This document shows positions 1 to 7,995 of a stretch of DNA of 64,000 nt, piece by piece. Made by a program: the position numbers and the translations under genes. The notes under the pieces are model-generated. The model searched no databases, was not told the DNA's origin, and worked only from the letters and a program-made list of their open reading frames with translations. Position 1 is the first letter of the stretch; each line of letters begins with the position of its first letter. The stretch comes from Bacteroidetes bacterium SCGC AAA795-G10 (lineage in GTDB: Bacteria > Bacteroidota > Bacteroidia > Flavobacteriales > Flavobacteriaceae): the NCBI GenBank assembly GCA_003130815.1, contig QFDA01000001.1, positions 76,131 to 140,130 on the forward strand, given 5' to 3'.

Positions 1-194
1 GTGAAGAAACTCCTACCACTGATGAGGCTCCTGCTACTGAAGAGGCCCCTGCTGATGAAGAAACTCCTACCACTGATGAGGCTACTGCTACTGAAGAGGC
101 TCCTGCTACTGAAGAGGCTCCTGCTGCTGAAGAGGCGTCCGATAAAGACAATGAAACAGCTAAAGGCGAGAATAACTCCAAAAATACTGACTAG
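1..194 (+). CDS. rpsP: 30S ribosomal protein S16, C-terminal acidic tail (partial)
   Basis: Only the last 63 codons are inside the window; the gene begins upstream. The reading frame starts at base 3 and ends with TAG at 192-194. All that is visible is a low-complexity tail of Glu, Ala, Pro and Thr (units such as EEAPAT and EETPTTDE) ending in a polar stretch. The conserved S16 core is not visible. I identify it because rimM follows after 17 bp, the classical rpsP-rimM order, and because Bacteroidota S16 proteins often carry Ala/Glu-rich C-terminal extensions. S16 is a small-subunit protein needed for 30S assembly. The tail is encoded by tandem DNA repeats and probably varies in length between strains. 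Confidence 0.75.
   Translation, partial: EETPTTDEAPATEEAPADEETPTTDEATATEEAPATEEAPAAEEASDKDNETAKGENNSKNTD
3..128 (+). repeat. Tandem repeat encoding the acidic S16 tail
   Basis: A 54-bp unit beginning GAAGAAACTCCTACCACTGA at position 3 recurs at position 57, and an 18-bp subrepeat (Glu-Glu-Ala-Pro-Ala-Thr coding) follows several times up to about 128. All units keep the S16 frame, so unit gain or loss changes only tail length. Confidence 0.8.
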
Positions 195-211
195 ACTAAA
201 ATACTTTTCCG

Positions 212-730
212 ATGAAAAAGGAGGAATGCTTTTACATTGGCAAGATTACAGGGAAATATAGTTTCAGAGGAGAGTTATTGGTCAAAACAGATAGTGACAA
301 TCCAAAACAGTATACCAAATTAAAATCAATTTTTATCGAACTTGATTCCGGATTGGTGCCTTTTGTGATAAAAAATATCCAAATGCACAAATCAGAGTTA
401 ATTAGAATTCAATTCGACAATATATTGAACGAAATGGAAGCAAATAAATTGATAAAAAAAGACGTTTACCTCCCATTAAGTTTTCTTCCAAAATTAAAGG
501 GGAAAAAATTTTATTACCATGAAGTTATAGGTTTTTCAATTATGCATAATAATGAAAATTTAGGTACAATTGAAAGAATTCATGATCAAGGTCTACAGGC
601 TCTATTTGAAATAAAAAAAAATAATGGATCTACATCCTTAATTCCAATTCACGATGATTTTATTATAAATGTTGATCGTGTAAAAAAAAATATATCTGTT
701 GAGATACCAGACGGTTTACTAGAATTGTGA
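212..730 (+). CDS. rimM: Ribosome maturation factor RimM
   Basis: A 172-residue protein of normal length for RimM, which binds S19 in the head of the 30S subunit and helps 16S rRNA processing and assembly. The N-terminal RimM beta-barrel covers about residues 6-92 (IGKITGKYSFRGELLVKT), and the C-terminal PRC-barrel about 98-170 with the expected YYHEVIGF opening. The ATG at 212 lies 17 bp after the S16 stop, so the two genes are co-transcribed. The 3' end faces a TonB receptor gene on the other strand only 7 bp away, with no obvious terminator hairpin between them. Confidence 0.95.
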   Translation: MKKEECFYIGKITGKYSFRGELLVKTDSDNPKQYTKLKSIFIELDSGLVPFVIKNIQMHKSELIRIQFDNILNEMEANKLIKKDVYLPLSFLPKLKGKKFYYHEVIGFSIMHNNENLGTIERIHDQGLQALFEIKKNNGSTSLIPIHDDFIINVDRVKKNISVEIPDGLLEL

Positions 731-737
731 ATATTTT

Positions 738-3098
738 CTAAAAGAATAAAACAAATCCAAAAGTAGGTAGTGGTGAACTATTTCCTTCTTGATTAGATAC
801 AGGAACTAAATTTTTAGGTATTATAACAGTACCATCCAGATTTCTGTTTAATCCGTATTCTGTTGGAGTAGGGTTTGGTTGAGCTAAAAAATTTTGTACC
901 TCGAAATATAAGTTAAATGAAAGATTCTTAAAATTCCATTTTTTATCTATTCGAATATCTGCAAGATTGAAAGCATCTAGTCTAAATTCTCCAAGTGTAT
1001 CGTAATCTAAAATAATTTCTGGATATGAAATAGTACTTGCATTAATATCAACCGGAACATAAGGGTTTTTTCCAGCATACCTCCATCGAGCACTTATCTC
1101 CCAATTTTTCCTTAGTTTGTAACCTCCAGAAAATGAAATAAGATGACGACTATCCCATACGGAAGGTCTCAAGATTCCATCTAGACCAGAAAATTCACTG
1201 GAGAAATAGGTATAAGCCAAAATACCATAAAAGTTTTTGGCTAACTTTTGTTGAAATAAAAATTCCAAACCGGATGTTTTACCTTCTCCTAGAGATAGAA
1301 TAGCTTCATTGCCTAAAACTTCAAATCCTCCCCCTTTATTTGCAAGTGATACACCATCAATCAAAGAAACAGGAAACTGCGAATAATTTTTCAAGAATCC
1401 CTCTACGGTTAATCTTGAAACTGATGTTAGATTATATTCTAAACCAGCCACATAGTGTTCGCTTTTAGTGTATTGAGCAGATTTATTAACAAAAACTGAT
1501 GAGTTGTTCTGAAAACCCAACATTGTGTAGGTAGGAATTTTAAAATACCTGCCAATGGAAGCATTAAATTTCCATTTTTGATCCTGGGAAAGGGAATATG
1601 AAAATGAAAGTCTTGGAGAAAAATTGTCGATTAAATTTGATCCAGTTGAAAAGGTGTCAGCATCAGTTCTTATACCTAAAGAAATATTTAGTCTTTGATT
1701 AAAAAAATTATTCCCAGCTTTTAGAAATAAACCATATTTAAAAAAATTTAAATCTGTTTCATAAAATATATTTTCTCTTAAAAAACTTGTTCCATTTTTA
1801 TAACTTGAATTTTGAACATTAAATCCTGCAGACCATTTCCAATCATTTACAAATTGTGTTATGCTAAAACGTAACTTTGTTTCCCACTCATAAGAATCGT
1901 TTTGAAAAATAATTCCAGTTTTATTTACATTGTCAAGGTATCTTGAAAAAACATTTCCTAGCCTGTTCGAACTAAGGGAAGTTGATGTAAATCCATTCCC
2001 ATTTTTAAAGTTTTTCTTCCATGACAATCCAACTGTAGTAGTTCTTTGTTCGATAATAGGCACTTGCTCTAGTGTTGCTTGTTGTTCTGCATCAAACTGA
2101 TCTGGTTGCTTAACAGAAAAATTATCTATTGAGCCCAAACCTATAAAAGTTAGATTATTATAACGGTCTAACTCATGTTTTACTTTCCATTGGTAATCCC
2201 AGTAATCCGGTCGTATTGGCAATCCAATGAGTTCAAAAAGAAATTGTAAATAACTTCTTCTCGCTGAAAATAAAAAGGTAGTTTTTGAAGGTTCAGTTTT
2301 ATTTTTTCTGAAGAGGGGACCTTCCAAAGTTAGTCCTGCTTCACTAGCTCCAAGTCTAAAATTACCACCAAATCTGTTTGGGTCACCCTCTCTTTGTTGA
2401 AATGATAAAACACCTGAAAGTGGATTGTCAAATTCCGCACCAAAGGCAGAGCTTGTAAGAGTTACTTCCCTAATAAATGAAACATTAATCATACCAACAG
2501 GTCCACCTGCACTTCCCTGCGTACTAAAATGATTAATGTTTGGTATTTCGATACCATCTAAATAATAAACAGTTTCATTAGGTGCTCCCCCCCTTATAAT
2601 TATGTCATTCCTAAAACCACCTATTGAGGGAGAAATACCTGGCATGCTTTGTACTACTTTAGTAATATCATTGTTTCCGCCAGGGTAAGTTTCAATTTCA
2701 ACAACTGAAAATGTTTGAGTTGATAAGGGAGTTTCACTACTTGTCTTAAAAGGGTTACTTGAAACTATAACTTCCTCAAGATCTTCGGATAATTCATTTA
2801 ACTCAAATATTAAAGGAATATTTCCAGCTGATTTTACAATTACATTAAATTGTTTAGTGGTTTGATATCCTAAAAAGCTAGCTTCTACATTGTATGATTT
2901 AAAGGGGATTTGGTTTAAAATGAAATAGCCATTAGAATCTGTTATAGTTCCAATATTTGTGCCCTCAAGAATTATTGTTGCTCCCTGTAATGGTTGTTGG
3001 GTTTTTTCATCAACAATGCGACCATTTAATGTTCCTAGGTTTTGAGCACAAACAGCTTTAATACATATAAAAACTATTAATGTTAATACCTTTCTCAT
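738..3098 (-). CDS. TonB-dependent outer-membrane receptor with CarboxypepD_reg-like domain
   Basis: About 786 residues. The ATG at 3098 is chosen over an in-frame TTG at 3113 because it begins a clean signal peptide (MRKVLTLIVFICIKAVCA, then Q). Next come a carboxypeptidase-regulatory-like beta-sandwich (residues about 20-110), a plug domain with SMPGISPSIGGFRND and IIIRGGAPNETVYYLDG, and a long beta-barrel ending in FGFVLFF, the terminal aromatic expected of Bam substrates. This is the SusC/FecA-type importer organisation. There is no SusD partner beside it, so substrate is unknown; a siderophore, vitamin or peptide is as likely as a glycan. It is a single-gene unit, tail-to-tail with rimM and divergent from the Rieske gene. 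Confidence 0.9.
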   Translation of the reverse strand: MRKVLTLIVFICIKAVCAQNLGTLNGRIVDEKTQQPLQGATIILEGTNIGTITDSNGYFILNQIPFKSYNVEASFLGYQTTKQFNVIVKSAGNIPLIFELNELSEDLEEVIVSSNPFKTSSETPLSTQTFSVVEIETYPGGNNDITKVVQSMPGISPSIGGFRNDIIIRGGAPNETVYYLDGIEIPNINHFSTQGSAGGPVGMINVSFIREVTLTSSAFGAEFDNPLSGVLSFQQREGDPNRFGGNFRLGASEAGLTLEGPLFRKNKTEPSKTTFLFSARRSYLQFLFELIGLPIRPDYWDYQWKVKHELDRYNNLTFIGLGSIDNFSVKQPDQFDAEQQATLEQVPIIEQRTTTVGLSWKKNFKNGNGFTSTSLSSNRLGNVFSRYLDNVNKTGIIFQNDSYEWETKLRFSITQFVNDWKWSAGFNVQNSSYKNGTSFLRENIFYETDLNFFKYGLFLKAGNNFFNQRLNISLGIRTDADTFSTGSNLIDNFSPRLSFSYSLSQDQKWKFNASIGRYFKIPTYTMLGFQNNSSVFVNKSAQYTKSEHYVAGLEYNLTSVSRLTVEGFLKNYSQFPVSLIDGVSLANKGGGFEVLGNEAILSLGEGKTSGLEFLFQQKLAKNFYGILAYTYFSSEFSGLDGILRPSVWDSRHLISFSGGYKLRKNWEISARWRYAGKNPYVPVDINASTISYPEIILDYDTLGEFRLDAFNLADIRIDKKWNFKNLSFNLYFEVQNFLAQPNPTPTEYGLNRNLDGTVIIPKNLVPVSNQEGNSSPLPTFGFVLFF

Positions 3099-3135
3099 GT
3101 TATAAAAATACAATTAAAAGAATTCAAAAATTTAT

Positions 3136-3163
3136 TTTGTTTATATTTTTTTAATTATCTTTA
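3136..3163 (+). promoter_or_regulatory. Candidate Bacteroidota promoter for the Rieske gene
   Basis: TTTG at 3136-3139 and TATCTTTA at 3156-3163 resemble the -33 TTTG and -7 TAnnTTTG elements, with a 16-bp spacer (slightly short) and the ATG 15 bp further on. The background is very AT-rich, so this is weak evidence. Confidence 0.3.
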
Positions 3164-3177
3164 AACAAAAAATTGTT

Positions 3178-3633
3178 ATGAAAAATAGACGAAATTTTCT
3201 CAAAACCGCTTGTAAACCGATAGTTTTAGCAACACTAGGAATTCCAATAATTGAGGCCTGTTCTACTGAAGAAGATTCTAATGTAACAGCTCCAACTAAT
3301 TCGACACCAACAGATAATTCGTCGTCTCAAGCCAGCTCAAGCAATGAACTTGAAATTGATTTAGATGATAACAGATTTTCCTCTTTAAAAGAAGTTGGTG
3401 GTTGGTTAAACTTCACTTCTGAAAATATTTTATTAGTAAGAATTAGTGACAGTGAGATTAGAGCATTTGATAATGCTTGTCCACATCAGGGTACCAGGAA
3501 TCGATGGTCATTTGATGGGAGTAATTTTACATGCGCTCGCCATGGAAACTCATTTAGTGCATCGTGCAGTGGTTCATTAAAATGTTTTGATACAAGTTTA
3601 GACGGTAATATTCTTACTGTAGATTTAGGGTAA
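3178..3633 (+). CDS. Exported Rieske [2Fe-2S] lipoprotein
   Basis: A 151-residue protein. The N terminus combines a twin-arginine pair (NRRNFLK, Arg4-Arg5) with a lipobox-like IIEAC ending at Cys28, followed by a Ser/Thr-rich linker to about residue 58. The Rieske fold (about 60-151) has both cluster motifs, C101-P-H103 and C119-A-R-H122. Two extra cysteines, C130 and C136, follow the second motif. Tat export would fit a cofactor loaded in the cytoplasm. It acts as a one-electron carrier or the ferredoxin part of an unknown enzyme; no oxygenase or cytochrome b subunit is adjacent. Function in the cell is not established. Confidence 0.88.
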   Translation: MKNRRNFLKTACKPIVLATLGIPIIEACSTEEDSNVTAPTNSTPTDNSSSQASSSNELEIDLDDNRFSSLKEVGGWLNFTSENILLVRISDSEIRAFDNACPHQGTRNRWSFDGSNFTCARHGNSFSASCSGSLKCFDTSLDGNILTVDLG

Positions 3634-3637
3634 TCAG

Positions 3638-4198
3638 TCAATTTTTTTTTTCTGATTTTCTCTCAATTTTTCTTTGCTCTTTTTGCCTATTTTTTTGTTC
3701 AACGGCATTAATTGCATCTTGTTTTTCTTTTTCTCTTTTGTCGTACTGTTGACGAAGTTCATCTAAATCCTCATCACCTATTTTCTGCTGATCACTAGCT
3801 TGTAGAGCTCCATCCTCAACACTAAAACTAGCATTTTGGGTTTGTTTGCGCATAATTTCTTGAGCCGACTTTAGGTTATAATAAACTCCAGGATCAATCA
3901 TTTTATTTGCAACATAATGCTGCTTTTTTTGTTTATCCCAACGAACAAATACAAATCCGCCAGTAACAGAATCTAATTTTACTCGAAAGACATGCGAATA
4001 ATTTGGAAGGCTTTGATAAATCTCAATTTTTTCAGGTACATAACCTGCAACATATAAAAGCTCTTCAACAAATGCAGTTTGAGTAACTAATGATGGATCA
4101 TTATAATTTCCTTCTATTAAAGTTTCATCTTGTGCAACAACAAATAATGTACTTGTTATAGAGAACAATAATAATTGTAGTACTTTATTGTTAATCAT
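3638..4198 (-). CDS. Hypothetical periplasmic protein with charged coiled-coil tail
   Basis: A 186-residue protein that I do not recognise. It has a signal peptide (residues 1-22, ending FVVAQ), a compact domain at about 25-115 with alternating hydrophobic and aromatic residues (GGFVFVRWDKQKKQHYV), and a strongly charged, probably helical Lys/Glu/Gln-rich tail from about 140 to the end. The tail suggests a coiled coil or nucleic-acid or envelope contact, but nothing more specific. It converges on the Rieske gene with a 4-bp gap and lies 66 bp beyond the end of the next TonB receptor on the same strand. Confidence 0.65.
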   Translation of the reverse strand: MINNKVLQLLLFSITSTLFVVAQDETLIEGNYNDPSLVTQTAFVEELLYVAGYVPEKIEIYQSLPNYSHVFRVKLDSVTGGFVFVRWDKQKKQHYVANKMIDPGVYYNLKSAQEIMRKQTQNASFSVEDGALQASDQQKIGDEDLDELRQQYDKREKEKQDAINAVEQKNRQKEQRKIERKSEKKN

Positions 4199-4264
4199 TC
4201 ACACTGAAAATTTTATAATACTTAAAGTTATTATAAATATTTTAAGATAAAATTACGTTGGTGA

Positions 4265-6685
4265 TTAATAATTAAAATTAAGTTGAATTTGGAGATTTCT
4301 TCCCAACTCAGATGAATAGTAACGCATTCTGTTAAGATAGTCTCGATAATCGCTATTTAAAATATTTTGGGCTATCAATCTTAAATTAGTTGTAAGATTT
4401 TTTTGATTCCTTATTTGTAACGAGAAAATAGCATCAAATCGATGAAATCCAGAAGGAGACTCGCTAATATCAACTGTTTTTGAAACAATTGTTCCGTCCT
4501 CTATATAATCAAAAATGAAATTAGAGTCTGGAAATCTATTTTGTTTTGCGCTTATGTGATTGGATATCTCAAAAGTCCATTTACTCTTTTTGGGTGAAAA
4601 TTTTAATTTTTGAAAAGAATTTAGAGGGGGAATTAAAATTAGAGGCTGAGAATTTAATATGTCCTGGGCATATACATATGAAGCTCCAATATCAAATCTA
4701 AGATTTTCTATTATTGATTGAGAATAATTAAGATCAATACCTGTCAAAAAAGCGTCTGTACTCTTGTATGTCCATACTGGAAAAGCGCCTCTGATAGTTT
4801 GTTTTAATCCTGTTGGTTCTATGAAAATGTAGTTAAAAGTTTTTGAAATAAAAGGCTCTAATGACCAATTATAATTTGGTTTAGTTTTTGATAAACTCAA
4901 AAGAAATTTGTGACTTGTCTCGGTATTTATACTTAAGTTCCCGTATTCAATAGCCGCCATGGCATGATGTAATCCATCACTAAATAATTCAGAAGGATTT
5001 GGAGCTCTTTGGGACAAGATGTAAGAAATATTAAATTCAGAATTGTCTGATATTTTTTTTGAAATACCAGTTTGCGCGGAAACATTTAGATAATTGAATT
5101 TTGGGTTTACTAGGATTTGATTTGCAAAATTGGTTCCTGTTTCAAATTCATTAAACAAGACATCGTAATTTCTTTCTTCCCAAACTGATGTATAATAATA
5201 TTTTTTAGCGTCATAAAACACATGATCTAGTCTTAATCCCCACTCCCATAAAAAGGAGTTGGATTCCTGATAGCTTCCTAGAATATAGATTCCATTCTCA
5301 AACTTAATATAATCAGGAATTAGTCTTTTTACGCCAGTATCTGGAGTAGAAAAGTTGTCTTGAATTAATCCATTGTATCCAAATTCAAAGTCCCAATTTT
5401 CCATTTTTATATTTGAAAAACCTAACATTAAATTATGAGTTTTAAGTAGTAAATCAACTACCGGTATATTTGTTCTACCACCTCTTCTTATATCAAACTC
5501 TTTTCGTTTGTTGTTTTGATAGCTATATCCAAAATCAAGTTTAACATCATTTTTCAATGATCTGAAATATTTAAATGTTAACCTTTGATGACTGGCTCTT
5601 TGATTTGGGGCCCCTACGTTATAAGTGAAATCGTCAATTATTGATGGTTCGCTAGAATTAAGTGCAAAAAATAAATCTTGGACATTACCAATATGTGATG
5701 CCTTTAAAATTCCAGGCTCTAAATTATAATTTGAATATTTTAAATTCCATCCTTTTGAAACTAAATCCTTTCCAAGTTTTATTGAAAAATCTACTTCTTT
5801 AAATCCAGTATTTGAAAGGATATAATTTGGAGTATTAAAGTCCCCATATCTTTTACCTGTAAAATTTCCATTTATATAAAATCCGCTTGAATAATTTTTT
5901 TCAAGTCTAGATCCAAATTTTCCTCCCCAACCGTTAGATTCTAAATTTATAAATGAGGTTCCAAAAAGTGAATCTCTTAAAACCTTTCTTTTGGAACTTA
6001 AGATAATTGAACCTGCAGATGTATCTCCACCGTATTTTAAAGCAGCAGCCCCTTTTATAAGTTGAATTGTTTCAAAAGAATCGAAATCAACATTTGGTGC
6101 ATGGTCAGGGCCCCACTGTTGATCGTACTGCCTAAATCCATCGGTCACAATACCAACTCTACTTCCATACATACCGTGAATAACTGGCTTGCCAATTGAA
6201 TTTCCAGTTTTTAAAATTGATGCACCAGGGATATAATTTAATGCGTCAACCAAAGTATTACTTCCATATGAATTAATTTCACTTATATCAACTAAAACTT
6301 CCTGAACTGATTTTCTAGTTCGAGAAAGCCTAGAGTCAGATACTATAATTTCTTCTAATTCATTTATATGGTGTTCTAATTTTAAATCAAATATTTTGTT
6401 TTCTTTAAGATTAATGTTTTTGGTTTTTGATTTACAATTTGGATGGCTAATATTTAAAATATATCTACCAGGACATATTCCCTCTATTTCGAATTCTCCA
6501 TTTAGATTCGTTTGTGAAAAAAAATTGGTACCCTTAATTTGTATAAGGGCACCAATTAAAAAAGTGTCATCGTGAAAGTCAGTGACTTTACCTTTTAAAA
6601 ATAAATTGCATTCTTGACTATAAGTAAGATTCCAAATTAATAAACAATTCAGAATAAAATATAGATGTATTGATTTGTGTTTCAA
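4265..6685 (-). CDS. ZnuD-like TonB-dependent receptor (probable zinc uptake)
   Basis: An 806-residue outer-membrane receptor. The start is TTG at 6685, directly after the TAA of the upstream lipoprotein gene; there is no in-frame ATG before the plug, so translation is probably coupled. It has a signal peptide to about residue 23, a carboxypeptidase-like domain (about 25-110), a plug with VHGMYGSRVGIVTDG-type sequence and the QWGPDHAPNVD segment, and a barrel ending IQLNFNY. The PDHA segment just before the plug's conserved ending resembles zinc receptors of the ZnuD type. Together with the adjacent Fur/Zur-family gene and His-rich small proteins, this points to zinc. Copper or another metal is not excluded. 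Confidence 0.82.
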   Translation of the reverse strand: MKHKSIHLYFILNCLLIWNLTYSQECNLFLKGKVTDFHDDTFLIGALIQIKGTNFFSQTNLNGEFEIEGICPGRYILNISHPNCKSKTKNINLKENKIFDLKLEHHINELEEIIVSDSRLSRTRKSVQEVLVDISEINSYGSNTLVDALNYIPGASILKTGNSIGKPVIHGMYGSRVGIVTDGFRQYDQQWGPDHAPNVDFDSFETIQLIKGAAALKYGGDTSAGSIILSSKRKVLRDSLFGTSFINLESNGWGGKFGSRLEKNYSSGFYINGNFTGKRYGDFNTPNYILSNTGFKEVDFSIKLGKDLVSKGWNLKYSNYNLEPGILKASHIGNVQDLFFALNSSEPSIIDDFTYNVGAPNQRASHQRLTFKYFRSLKNDVKLDFGYSYQNNKRKEFDIRRGGRTNIPVVDLLLKTHNLMLGFSNIKMENWDFEFGYNGLIQDNFSTPDTGVKRLIPDYIKFENGIYILGSYQESNSFLWEWGLRLDHVFYDAKKYYYTSVWEERNYDVLFNEFETGTNFANQILVNPKFNYLNVSAQTGISKKISDNSEFNISYILSQRAPNPSELFSDGLHHAMAAIEYGNLSINTETSHKFLLSLSKTKPNYNWSLEPFISKTFNYIFIEPTGLKQTIRGAFPVWTYKSTDAFLTGIDLNYSQSIIENLRFDIGASYVYAQDILNSQPLILIPPLNSFQKLKFSPKKSKWTFEISNHISAKQNRFPDSNFIFDYIEDGTIVSKTVDISESPSGFHRFDAIFSLQIRNQKNLTTNLRLIAQNILNSDYRDYLNRMRYYSSELGRNLQIQLNFNY

Positions 6686-7231
6686 TTACTCAACTATAGA
6701 CACTGGGATATCGATGGAAACATCATTATACCCTCCAAAACCTTCTCTTGTAGTAGCATTAAAATTTGTCGGTTGATGTATTAAATATACTCTTACCAAA
6801 CCAGTTCCAGTGGAACTCGCATTCCATACACTATTTAGAAGTACGCCTCTACTTCCAACTTTTGTATCGTTTGATGCTGAGGTTACATTTACAGAAACAT
6901 CCGCAAATTCAAAAAATACCTGATGCTCATCGGCCTCATCAATAATCTCTAATGTTACTTCCTCAACATCAGTCGGATCACTACTATTAATGAATCTTAT
7001 TCCAACATTATGATCGGTATTTACTTTTAAACTAATTGTCTGTGAGTTCATTTCACTCAAGTCCCAGTCTACTGTTTGTGACGTTCCATCTGCAGATTCA
7101 ATTGTCATCAAAACATTTGAAATAAATTCTTGCTCGTTTACAGCATCTGGATCGTCTTTACTACATGAGACAATAAAAAGAAAAGCTAAAAAAAGAATTT
7201 TTGCTTTTTTAAATTTTGTGTAAAATTTCAT
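6686..7231 (-). CDS. Lipoprotein partner of the ZnuD-like receptor
   Basis: About 181 residues from the ATG at 7231; the frame is open further upstream but only this start gives a lipoprotein signal (KILFLAFLFIVSC, then SKDD). The SKDD directly after the lipidated Cys is typical of exported Bacteroidota lipoproteins. The mature part is a beta-rich single domain with the motif DEADEHQVFF near the middle and an IHQP motif near the end. I recall similar flavobacterial lipoproteins next to zinc-type TonB receptors, sometimes annotated only as a periplasmic-binding-fold protein. It is the first gene of the unit, joined to the receptor by TAATTG. A role in metal capture at the surface is inference. 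Confidence 0.75.
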   Translation of the reverse strand: MKFYTKFKKAKILFLAFLFIVSCSKDDPDAVNEQEFISNVLMTIESADGTSQTVDWDLSEMNSQTISLKVNTDHNVGIRFINSSDPTDVEEVTLEIIDEADEHQVFFEFADVSVNVTSASNDTKVGSRGVLLNSVWNASSTGTGLVRVYLIHQPTNFNATTREGFGGYNDVSIDIPVSIVE

Positions 7232-7263
7232 AATAAATTTTTTGATTAAATGATTTAAATTAA

Positions 7264-7278
7264 TGCAACTCAGTTGCA
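7264..7278. promoter_or_regulatory. Perfect 15-bp palindrome, candidate Zur operator
   Basis: TGCAACT-C-AGTTGCA: seven-base arms around one central base. It sits in the divergent region between the metal-lipoprotein/receptor unit (start 7231, minus) and the Fur/Zur-family gene (start 7331, plus). It overlaps the candidate minus-strand -7 box by two bases, the position expected for a repressor site. The link to the adjacent regulator is inference. Confidence 0.65.
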
Positions 7279-7284
7279 AAAATA
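7277..7284 (-). promoter_or_regulatory. Candidate -7 promoter box of the zinc receptor unit
   Basis: On the minus strand this reads TATTTTTG, an exact match to the Bacteroidota -7 consensus TAnnTTTG. It is followed immediately by the 15-bp palindrome and then the lipoprotein ATG at 7231. Upstream, where the spacer to a -33 element would be, lies a 13-base T run (A on this strand); I see no clear TTTG -33 box. Confidence 0.5.
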
Positions 7285-7289
7285 AGTAC

Positions 7290-7302
7290 TTTTTTTTTTT
7301 TT
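7290..7302. repeat. 13-base homopolymer in promoter spacer
   Basis: Thirteen consecutive T bases lie 6 to 18 bp upstream of the candidate -7 box of the zinc receptor unit. Tracts of this length can change by slippage and would alter promoter spacing. Confidence 0.7.
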
Positions 7303-7330
7303 GAGGAAAAAAAATAAATAAATTTGTTAT

Positions 7331-7720
7331 ATGGGTATACATAGAAAAACTTCTTCACTTAATACCTTGTTAAAGGAATTCAATAATGATATAAGCGCTA
7401 TCACAGTTGTAGATCTTGTAAGTCGTTTAGGAGATAAAATGAACAAAACAACTATCTATCGTATCCTTAACAAGTTAGAAGAGGACTCTATATTACATTC
7501 ATTTTTTGGGAAAAATGGGTTAAAGTGGTATGCAAAATGTGATGGGTGTTGTAATAGCAAGCCTGAATCAATCTTAAATAAATTTCGTCCACATTTTCAA
7601 TGTCTTAGTTGTGGTAAAATAGATCGCCTTAACATAGAAATGAAATTACCAAAAGTGACTGATCAAAAAGTTAGTGTATCGCAATTATTGATTCAAGGAA
7701 GATGTGAATCATGTAATTAA
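7331..7720 (+). CDS. Fur-family metal-responsive regulator, probably Zur
   Basis: A 129-residue protein, near the short end for the Fur family. The N-terminal winged helix (about 1-75) has the recognition-helix motif TTIYRILNKLEE where Fur proteins have TVYRTL. The C-terminal dimerisation domain begins near PHFQC and has the two structural zinc pairs C91-x2-C94 and C125-x2-C128. Three more cysteines (C70, C73, C74) precede it. The His-rich stretch seen in iron-sensing Fur before this Cys is reduced to one His (H88). It is divergent from the ZnuD-like receptor unit, with the palindrome between. Zinc is the best guess; iron or peroxide sensing is not ruled out. Confidence 0.85.
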   Translation: MGIHRKTSSLNTLLKEFNNDISAITVVDLVSRLGDKMNKTTIYRILNKLEEDSILHSFFGKNGLKWYAKCDGCCNSKPESILNKFRPHFQCLSCGKIDRLNIEMKLPKVTDQKVSVSQLLIQGRCESCN

Positions 7721-7762
7721 TTGATATTTTTCATTAATAAGAAACTTAGTTTAAATTTTAGA

Positions 7763-7800
7763 TAAAAAAAATTGGCCTTACACAAATATGCAAGGCCAAA
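7763..7800 (-). terminator. Intrinsic terminator after the His/Asp lipoprotein gene
   Basis: Arms TTGGCCTT (7772-7779) and AAGGCCAA (7792-7799) form a perfect 8-bp stem with a 12-base loop. On the minus strand the stem is followed by a run of seven T. It ends the leftward unit that includes the 44-residue lipoprotein gene and also separates it from the convergent regulator gene. Confidence 0.85.
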
Positions 7801-7831
7801 ATCACTATTATCGTTAAATAATTATTTTTAC

Positions 7832-7966
7832 TTAAGCAATGTTAGCTGAAGAATCTTCTACTAATGCAGAATGATCATGTCCATCGTGATCGTCATGATC
7901 ATCGTCTTCACAAGAAATAACAGCGAAGGATGCAAAAGCGAATAATAATAATAAGTATTTTTTCAT
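7832..7966 (-). CDS. 44-residue His/Asp-rich lipoprotein
   Basis: A very small gene, ATG at 7966 and TAA at 7834-7832. The product has a canonical lipoprotein signal (MKKYLLLLFAFASFAVISC, lipidated Cys19) followed by EDDDHDDHDGHDHS, with four His (24, 27, 30, 32) and many Asp in 14 residues, then a short polar tail. The acidic/His stretch looks like a metal-binding tag. It lies 29 bp after the His-rich membrane protein gene and is followed by a good terminator, which supports it being a real gene. A periplasmic or surface metal buffer or shuttle is inference; size and composition have no enzyme signature. Confidence 0.75.
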   Translation of the reverse strand: MKKYLLLLFAFASFAVISCEDDDHDDHDGHDHSALVEDSSANIA

Positions 7967-7995
7967 TTTAAAAAGTTTTAATTGTTAGTTAATAT

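Noticed and set aside
1-261. Leu/Lys/Arg-rich frame over the repeat at the left edge
   Set aside because: It is an off-frame reading of the S16 repeat; the S16 frame ends properly 17 bp before rimM, and the shadow runs into rimM.
738-3098. Polysaccharide utilisation locus (SusC/SusD) around the first TonB receptor
   Set aside because: There is no SusD-type gene or glycoside hydrolase beside it, so a PUL call is not supported.
3632-3657. AATCAG...CTGATT inverted repeat with a T run, a possible terminator between the Rieske and hypothetical genes
   Set aside because: The T run is in the loop rather than after the stem, so it does not form an intrinsic terminator.
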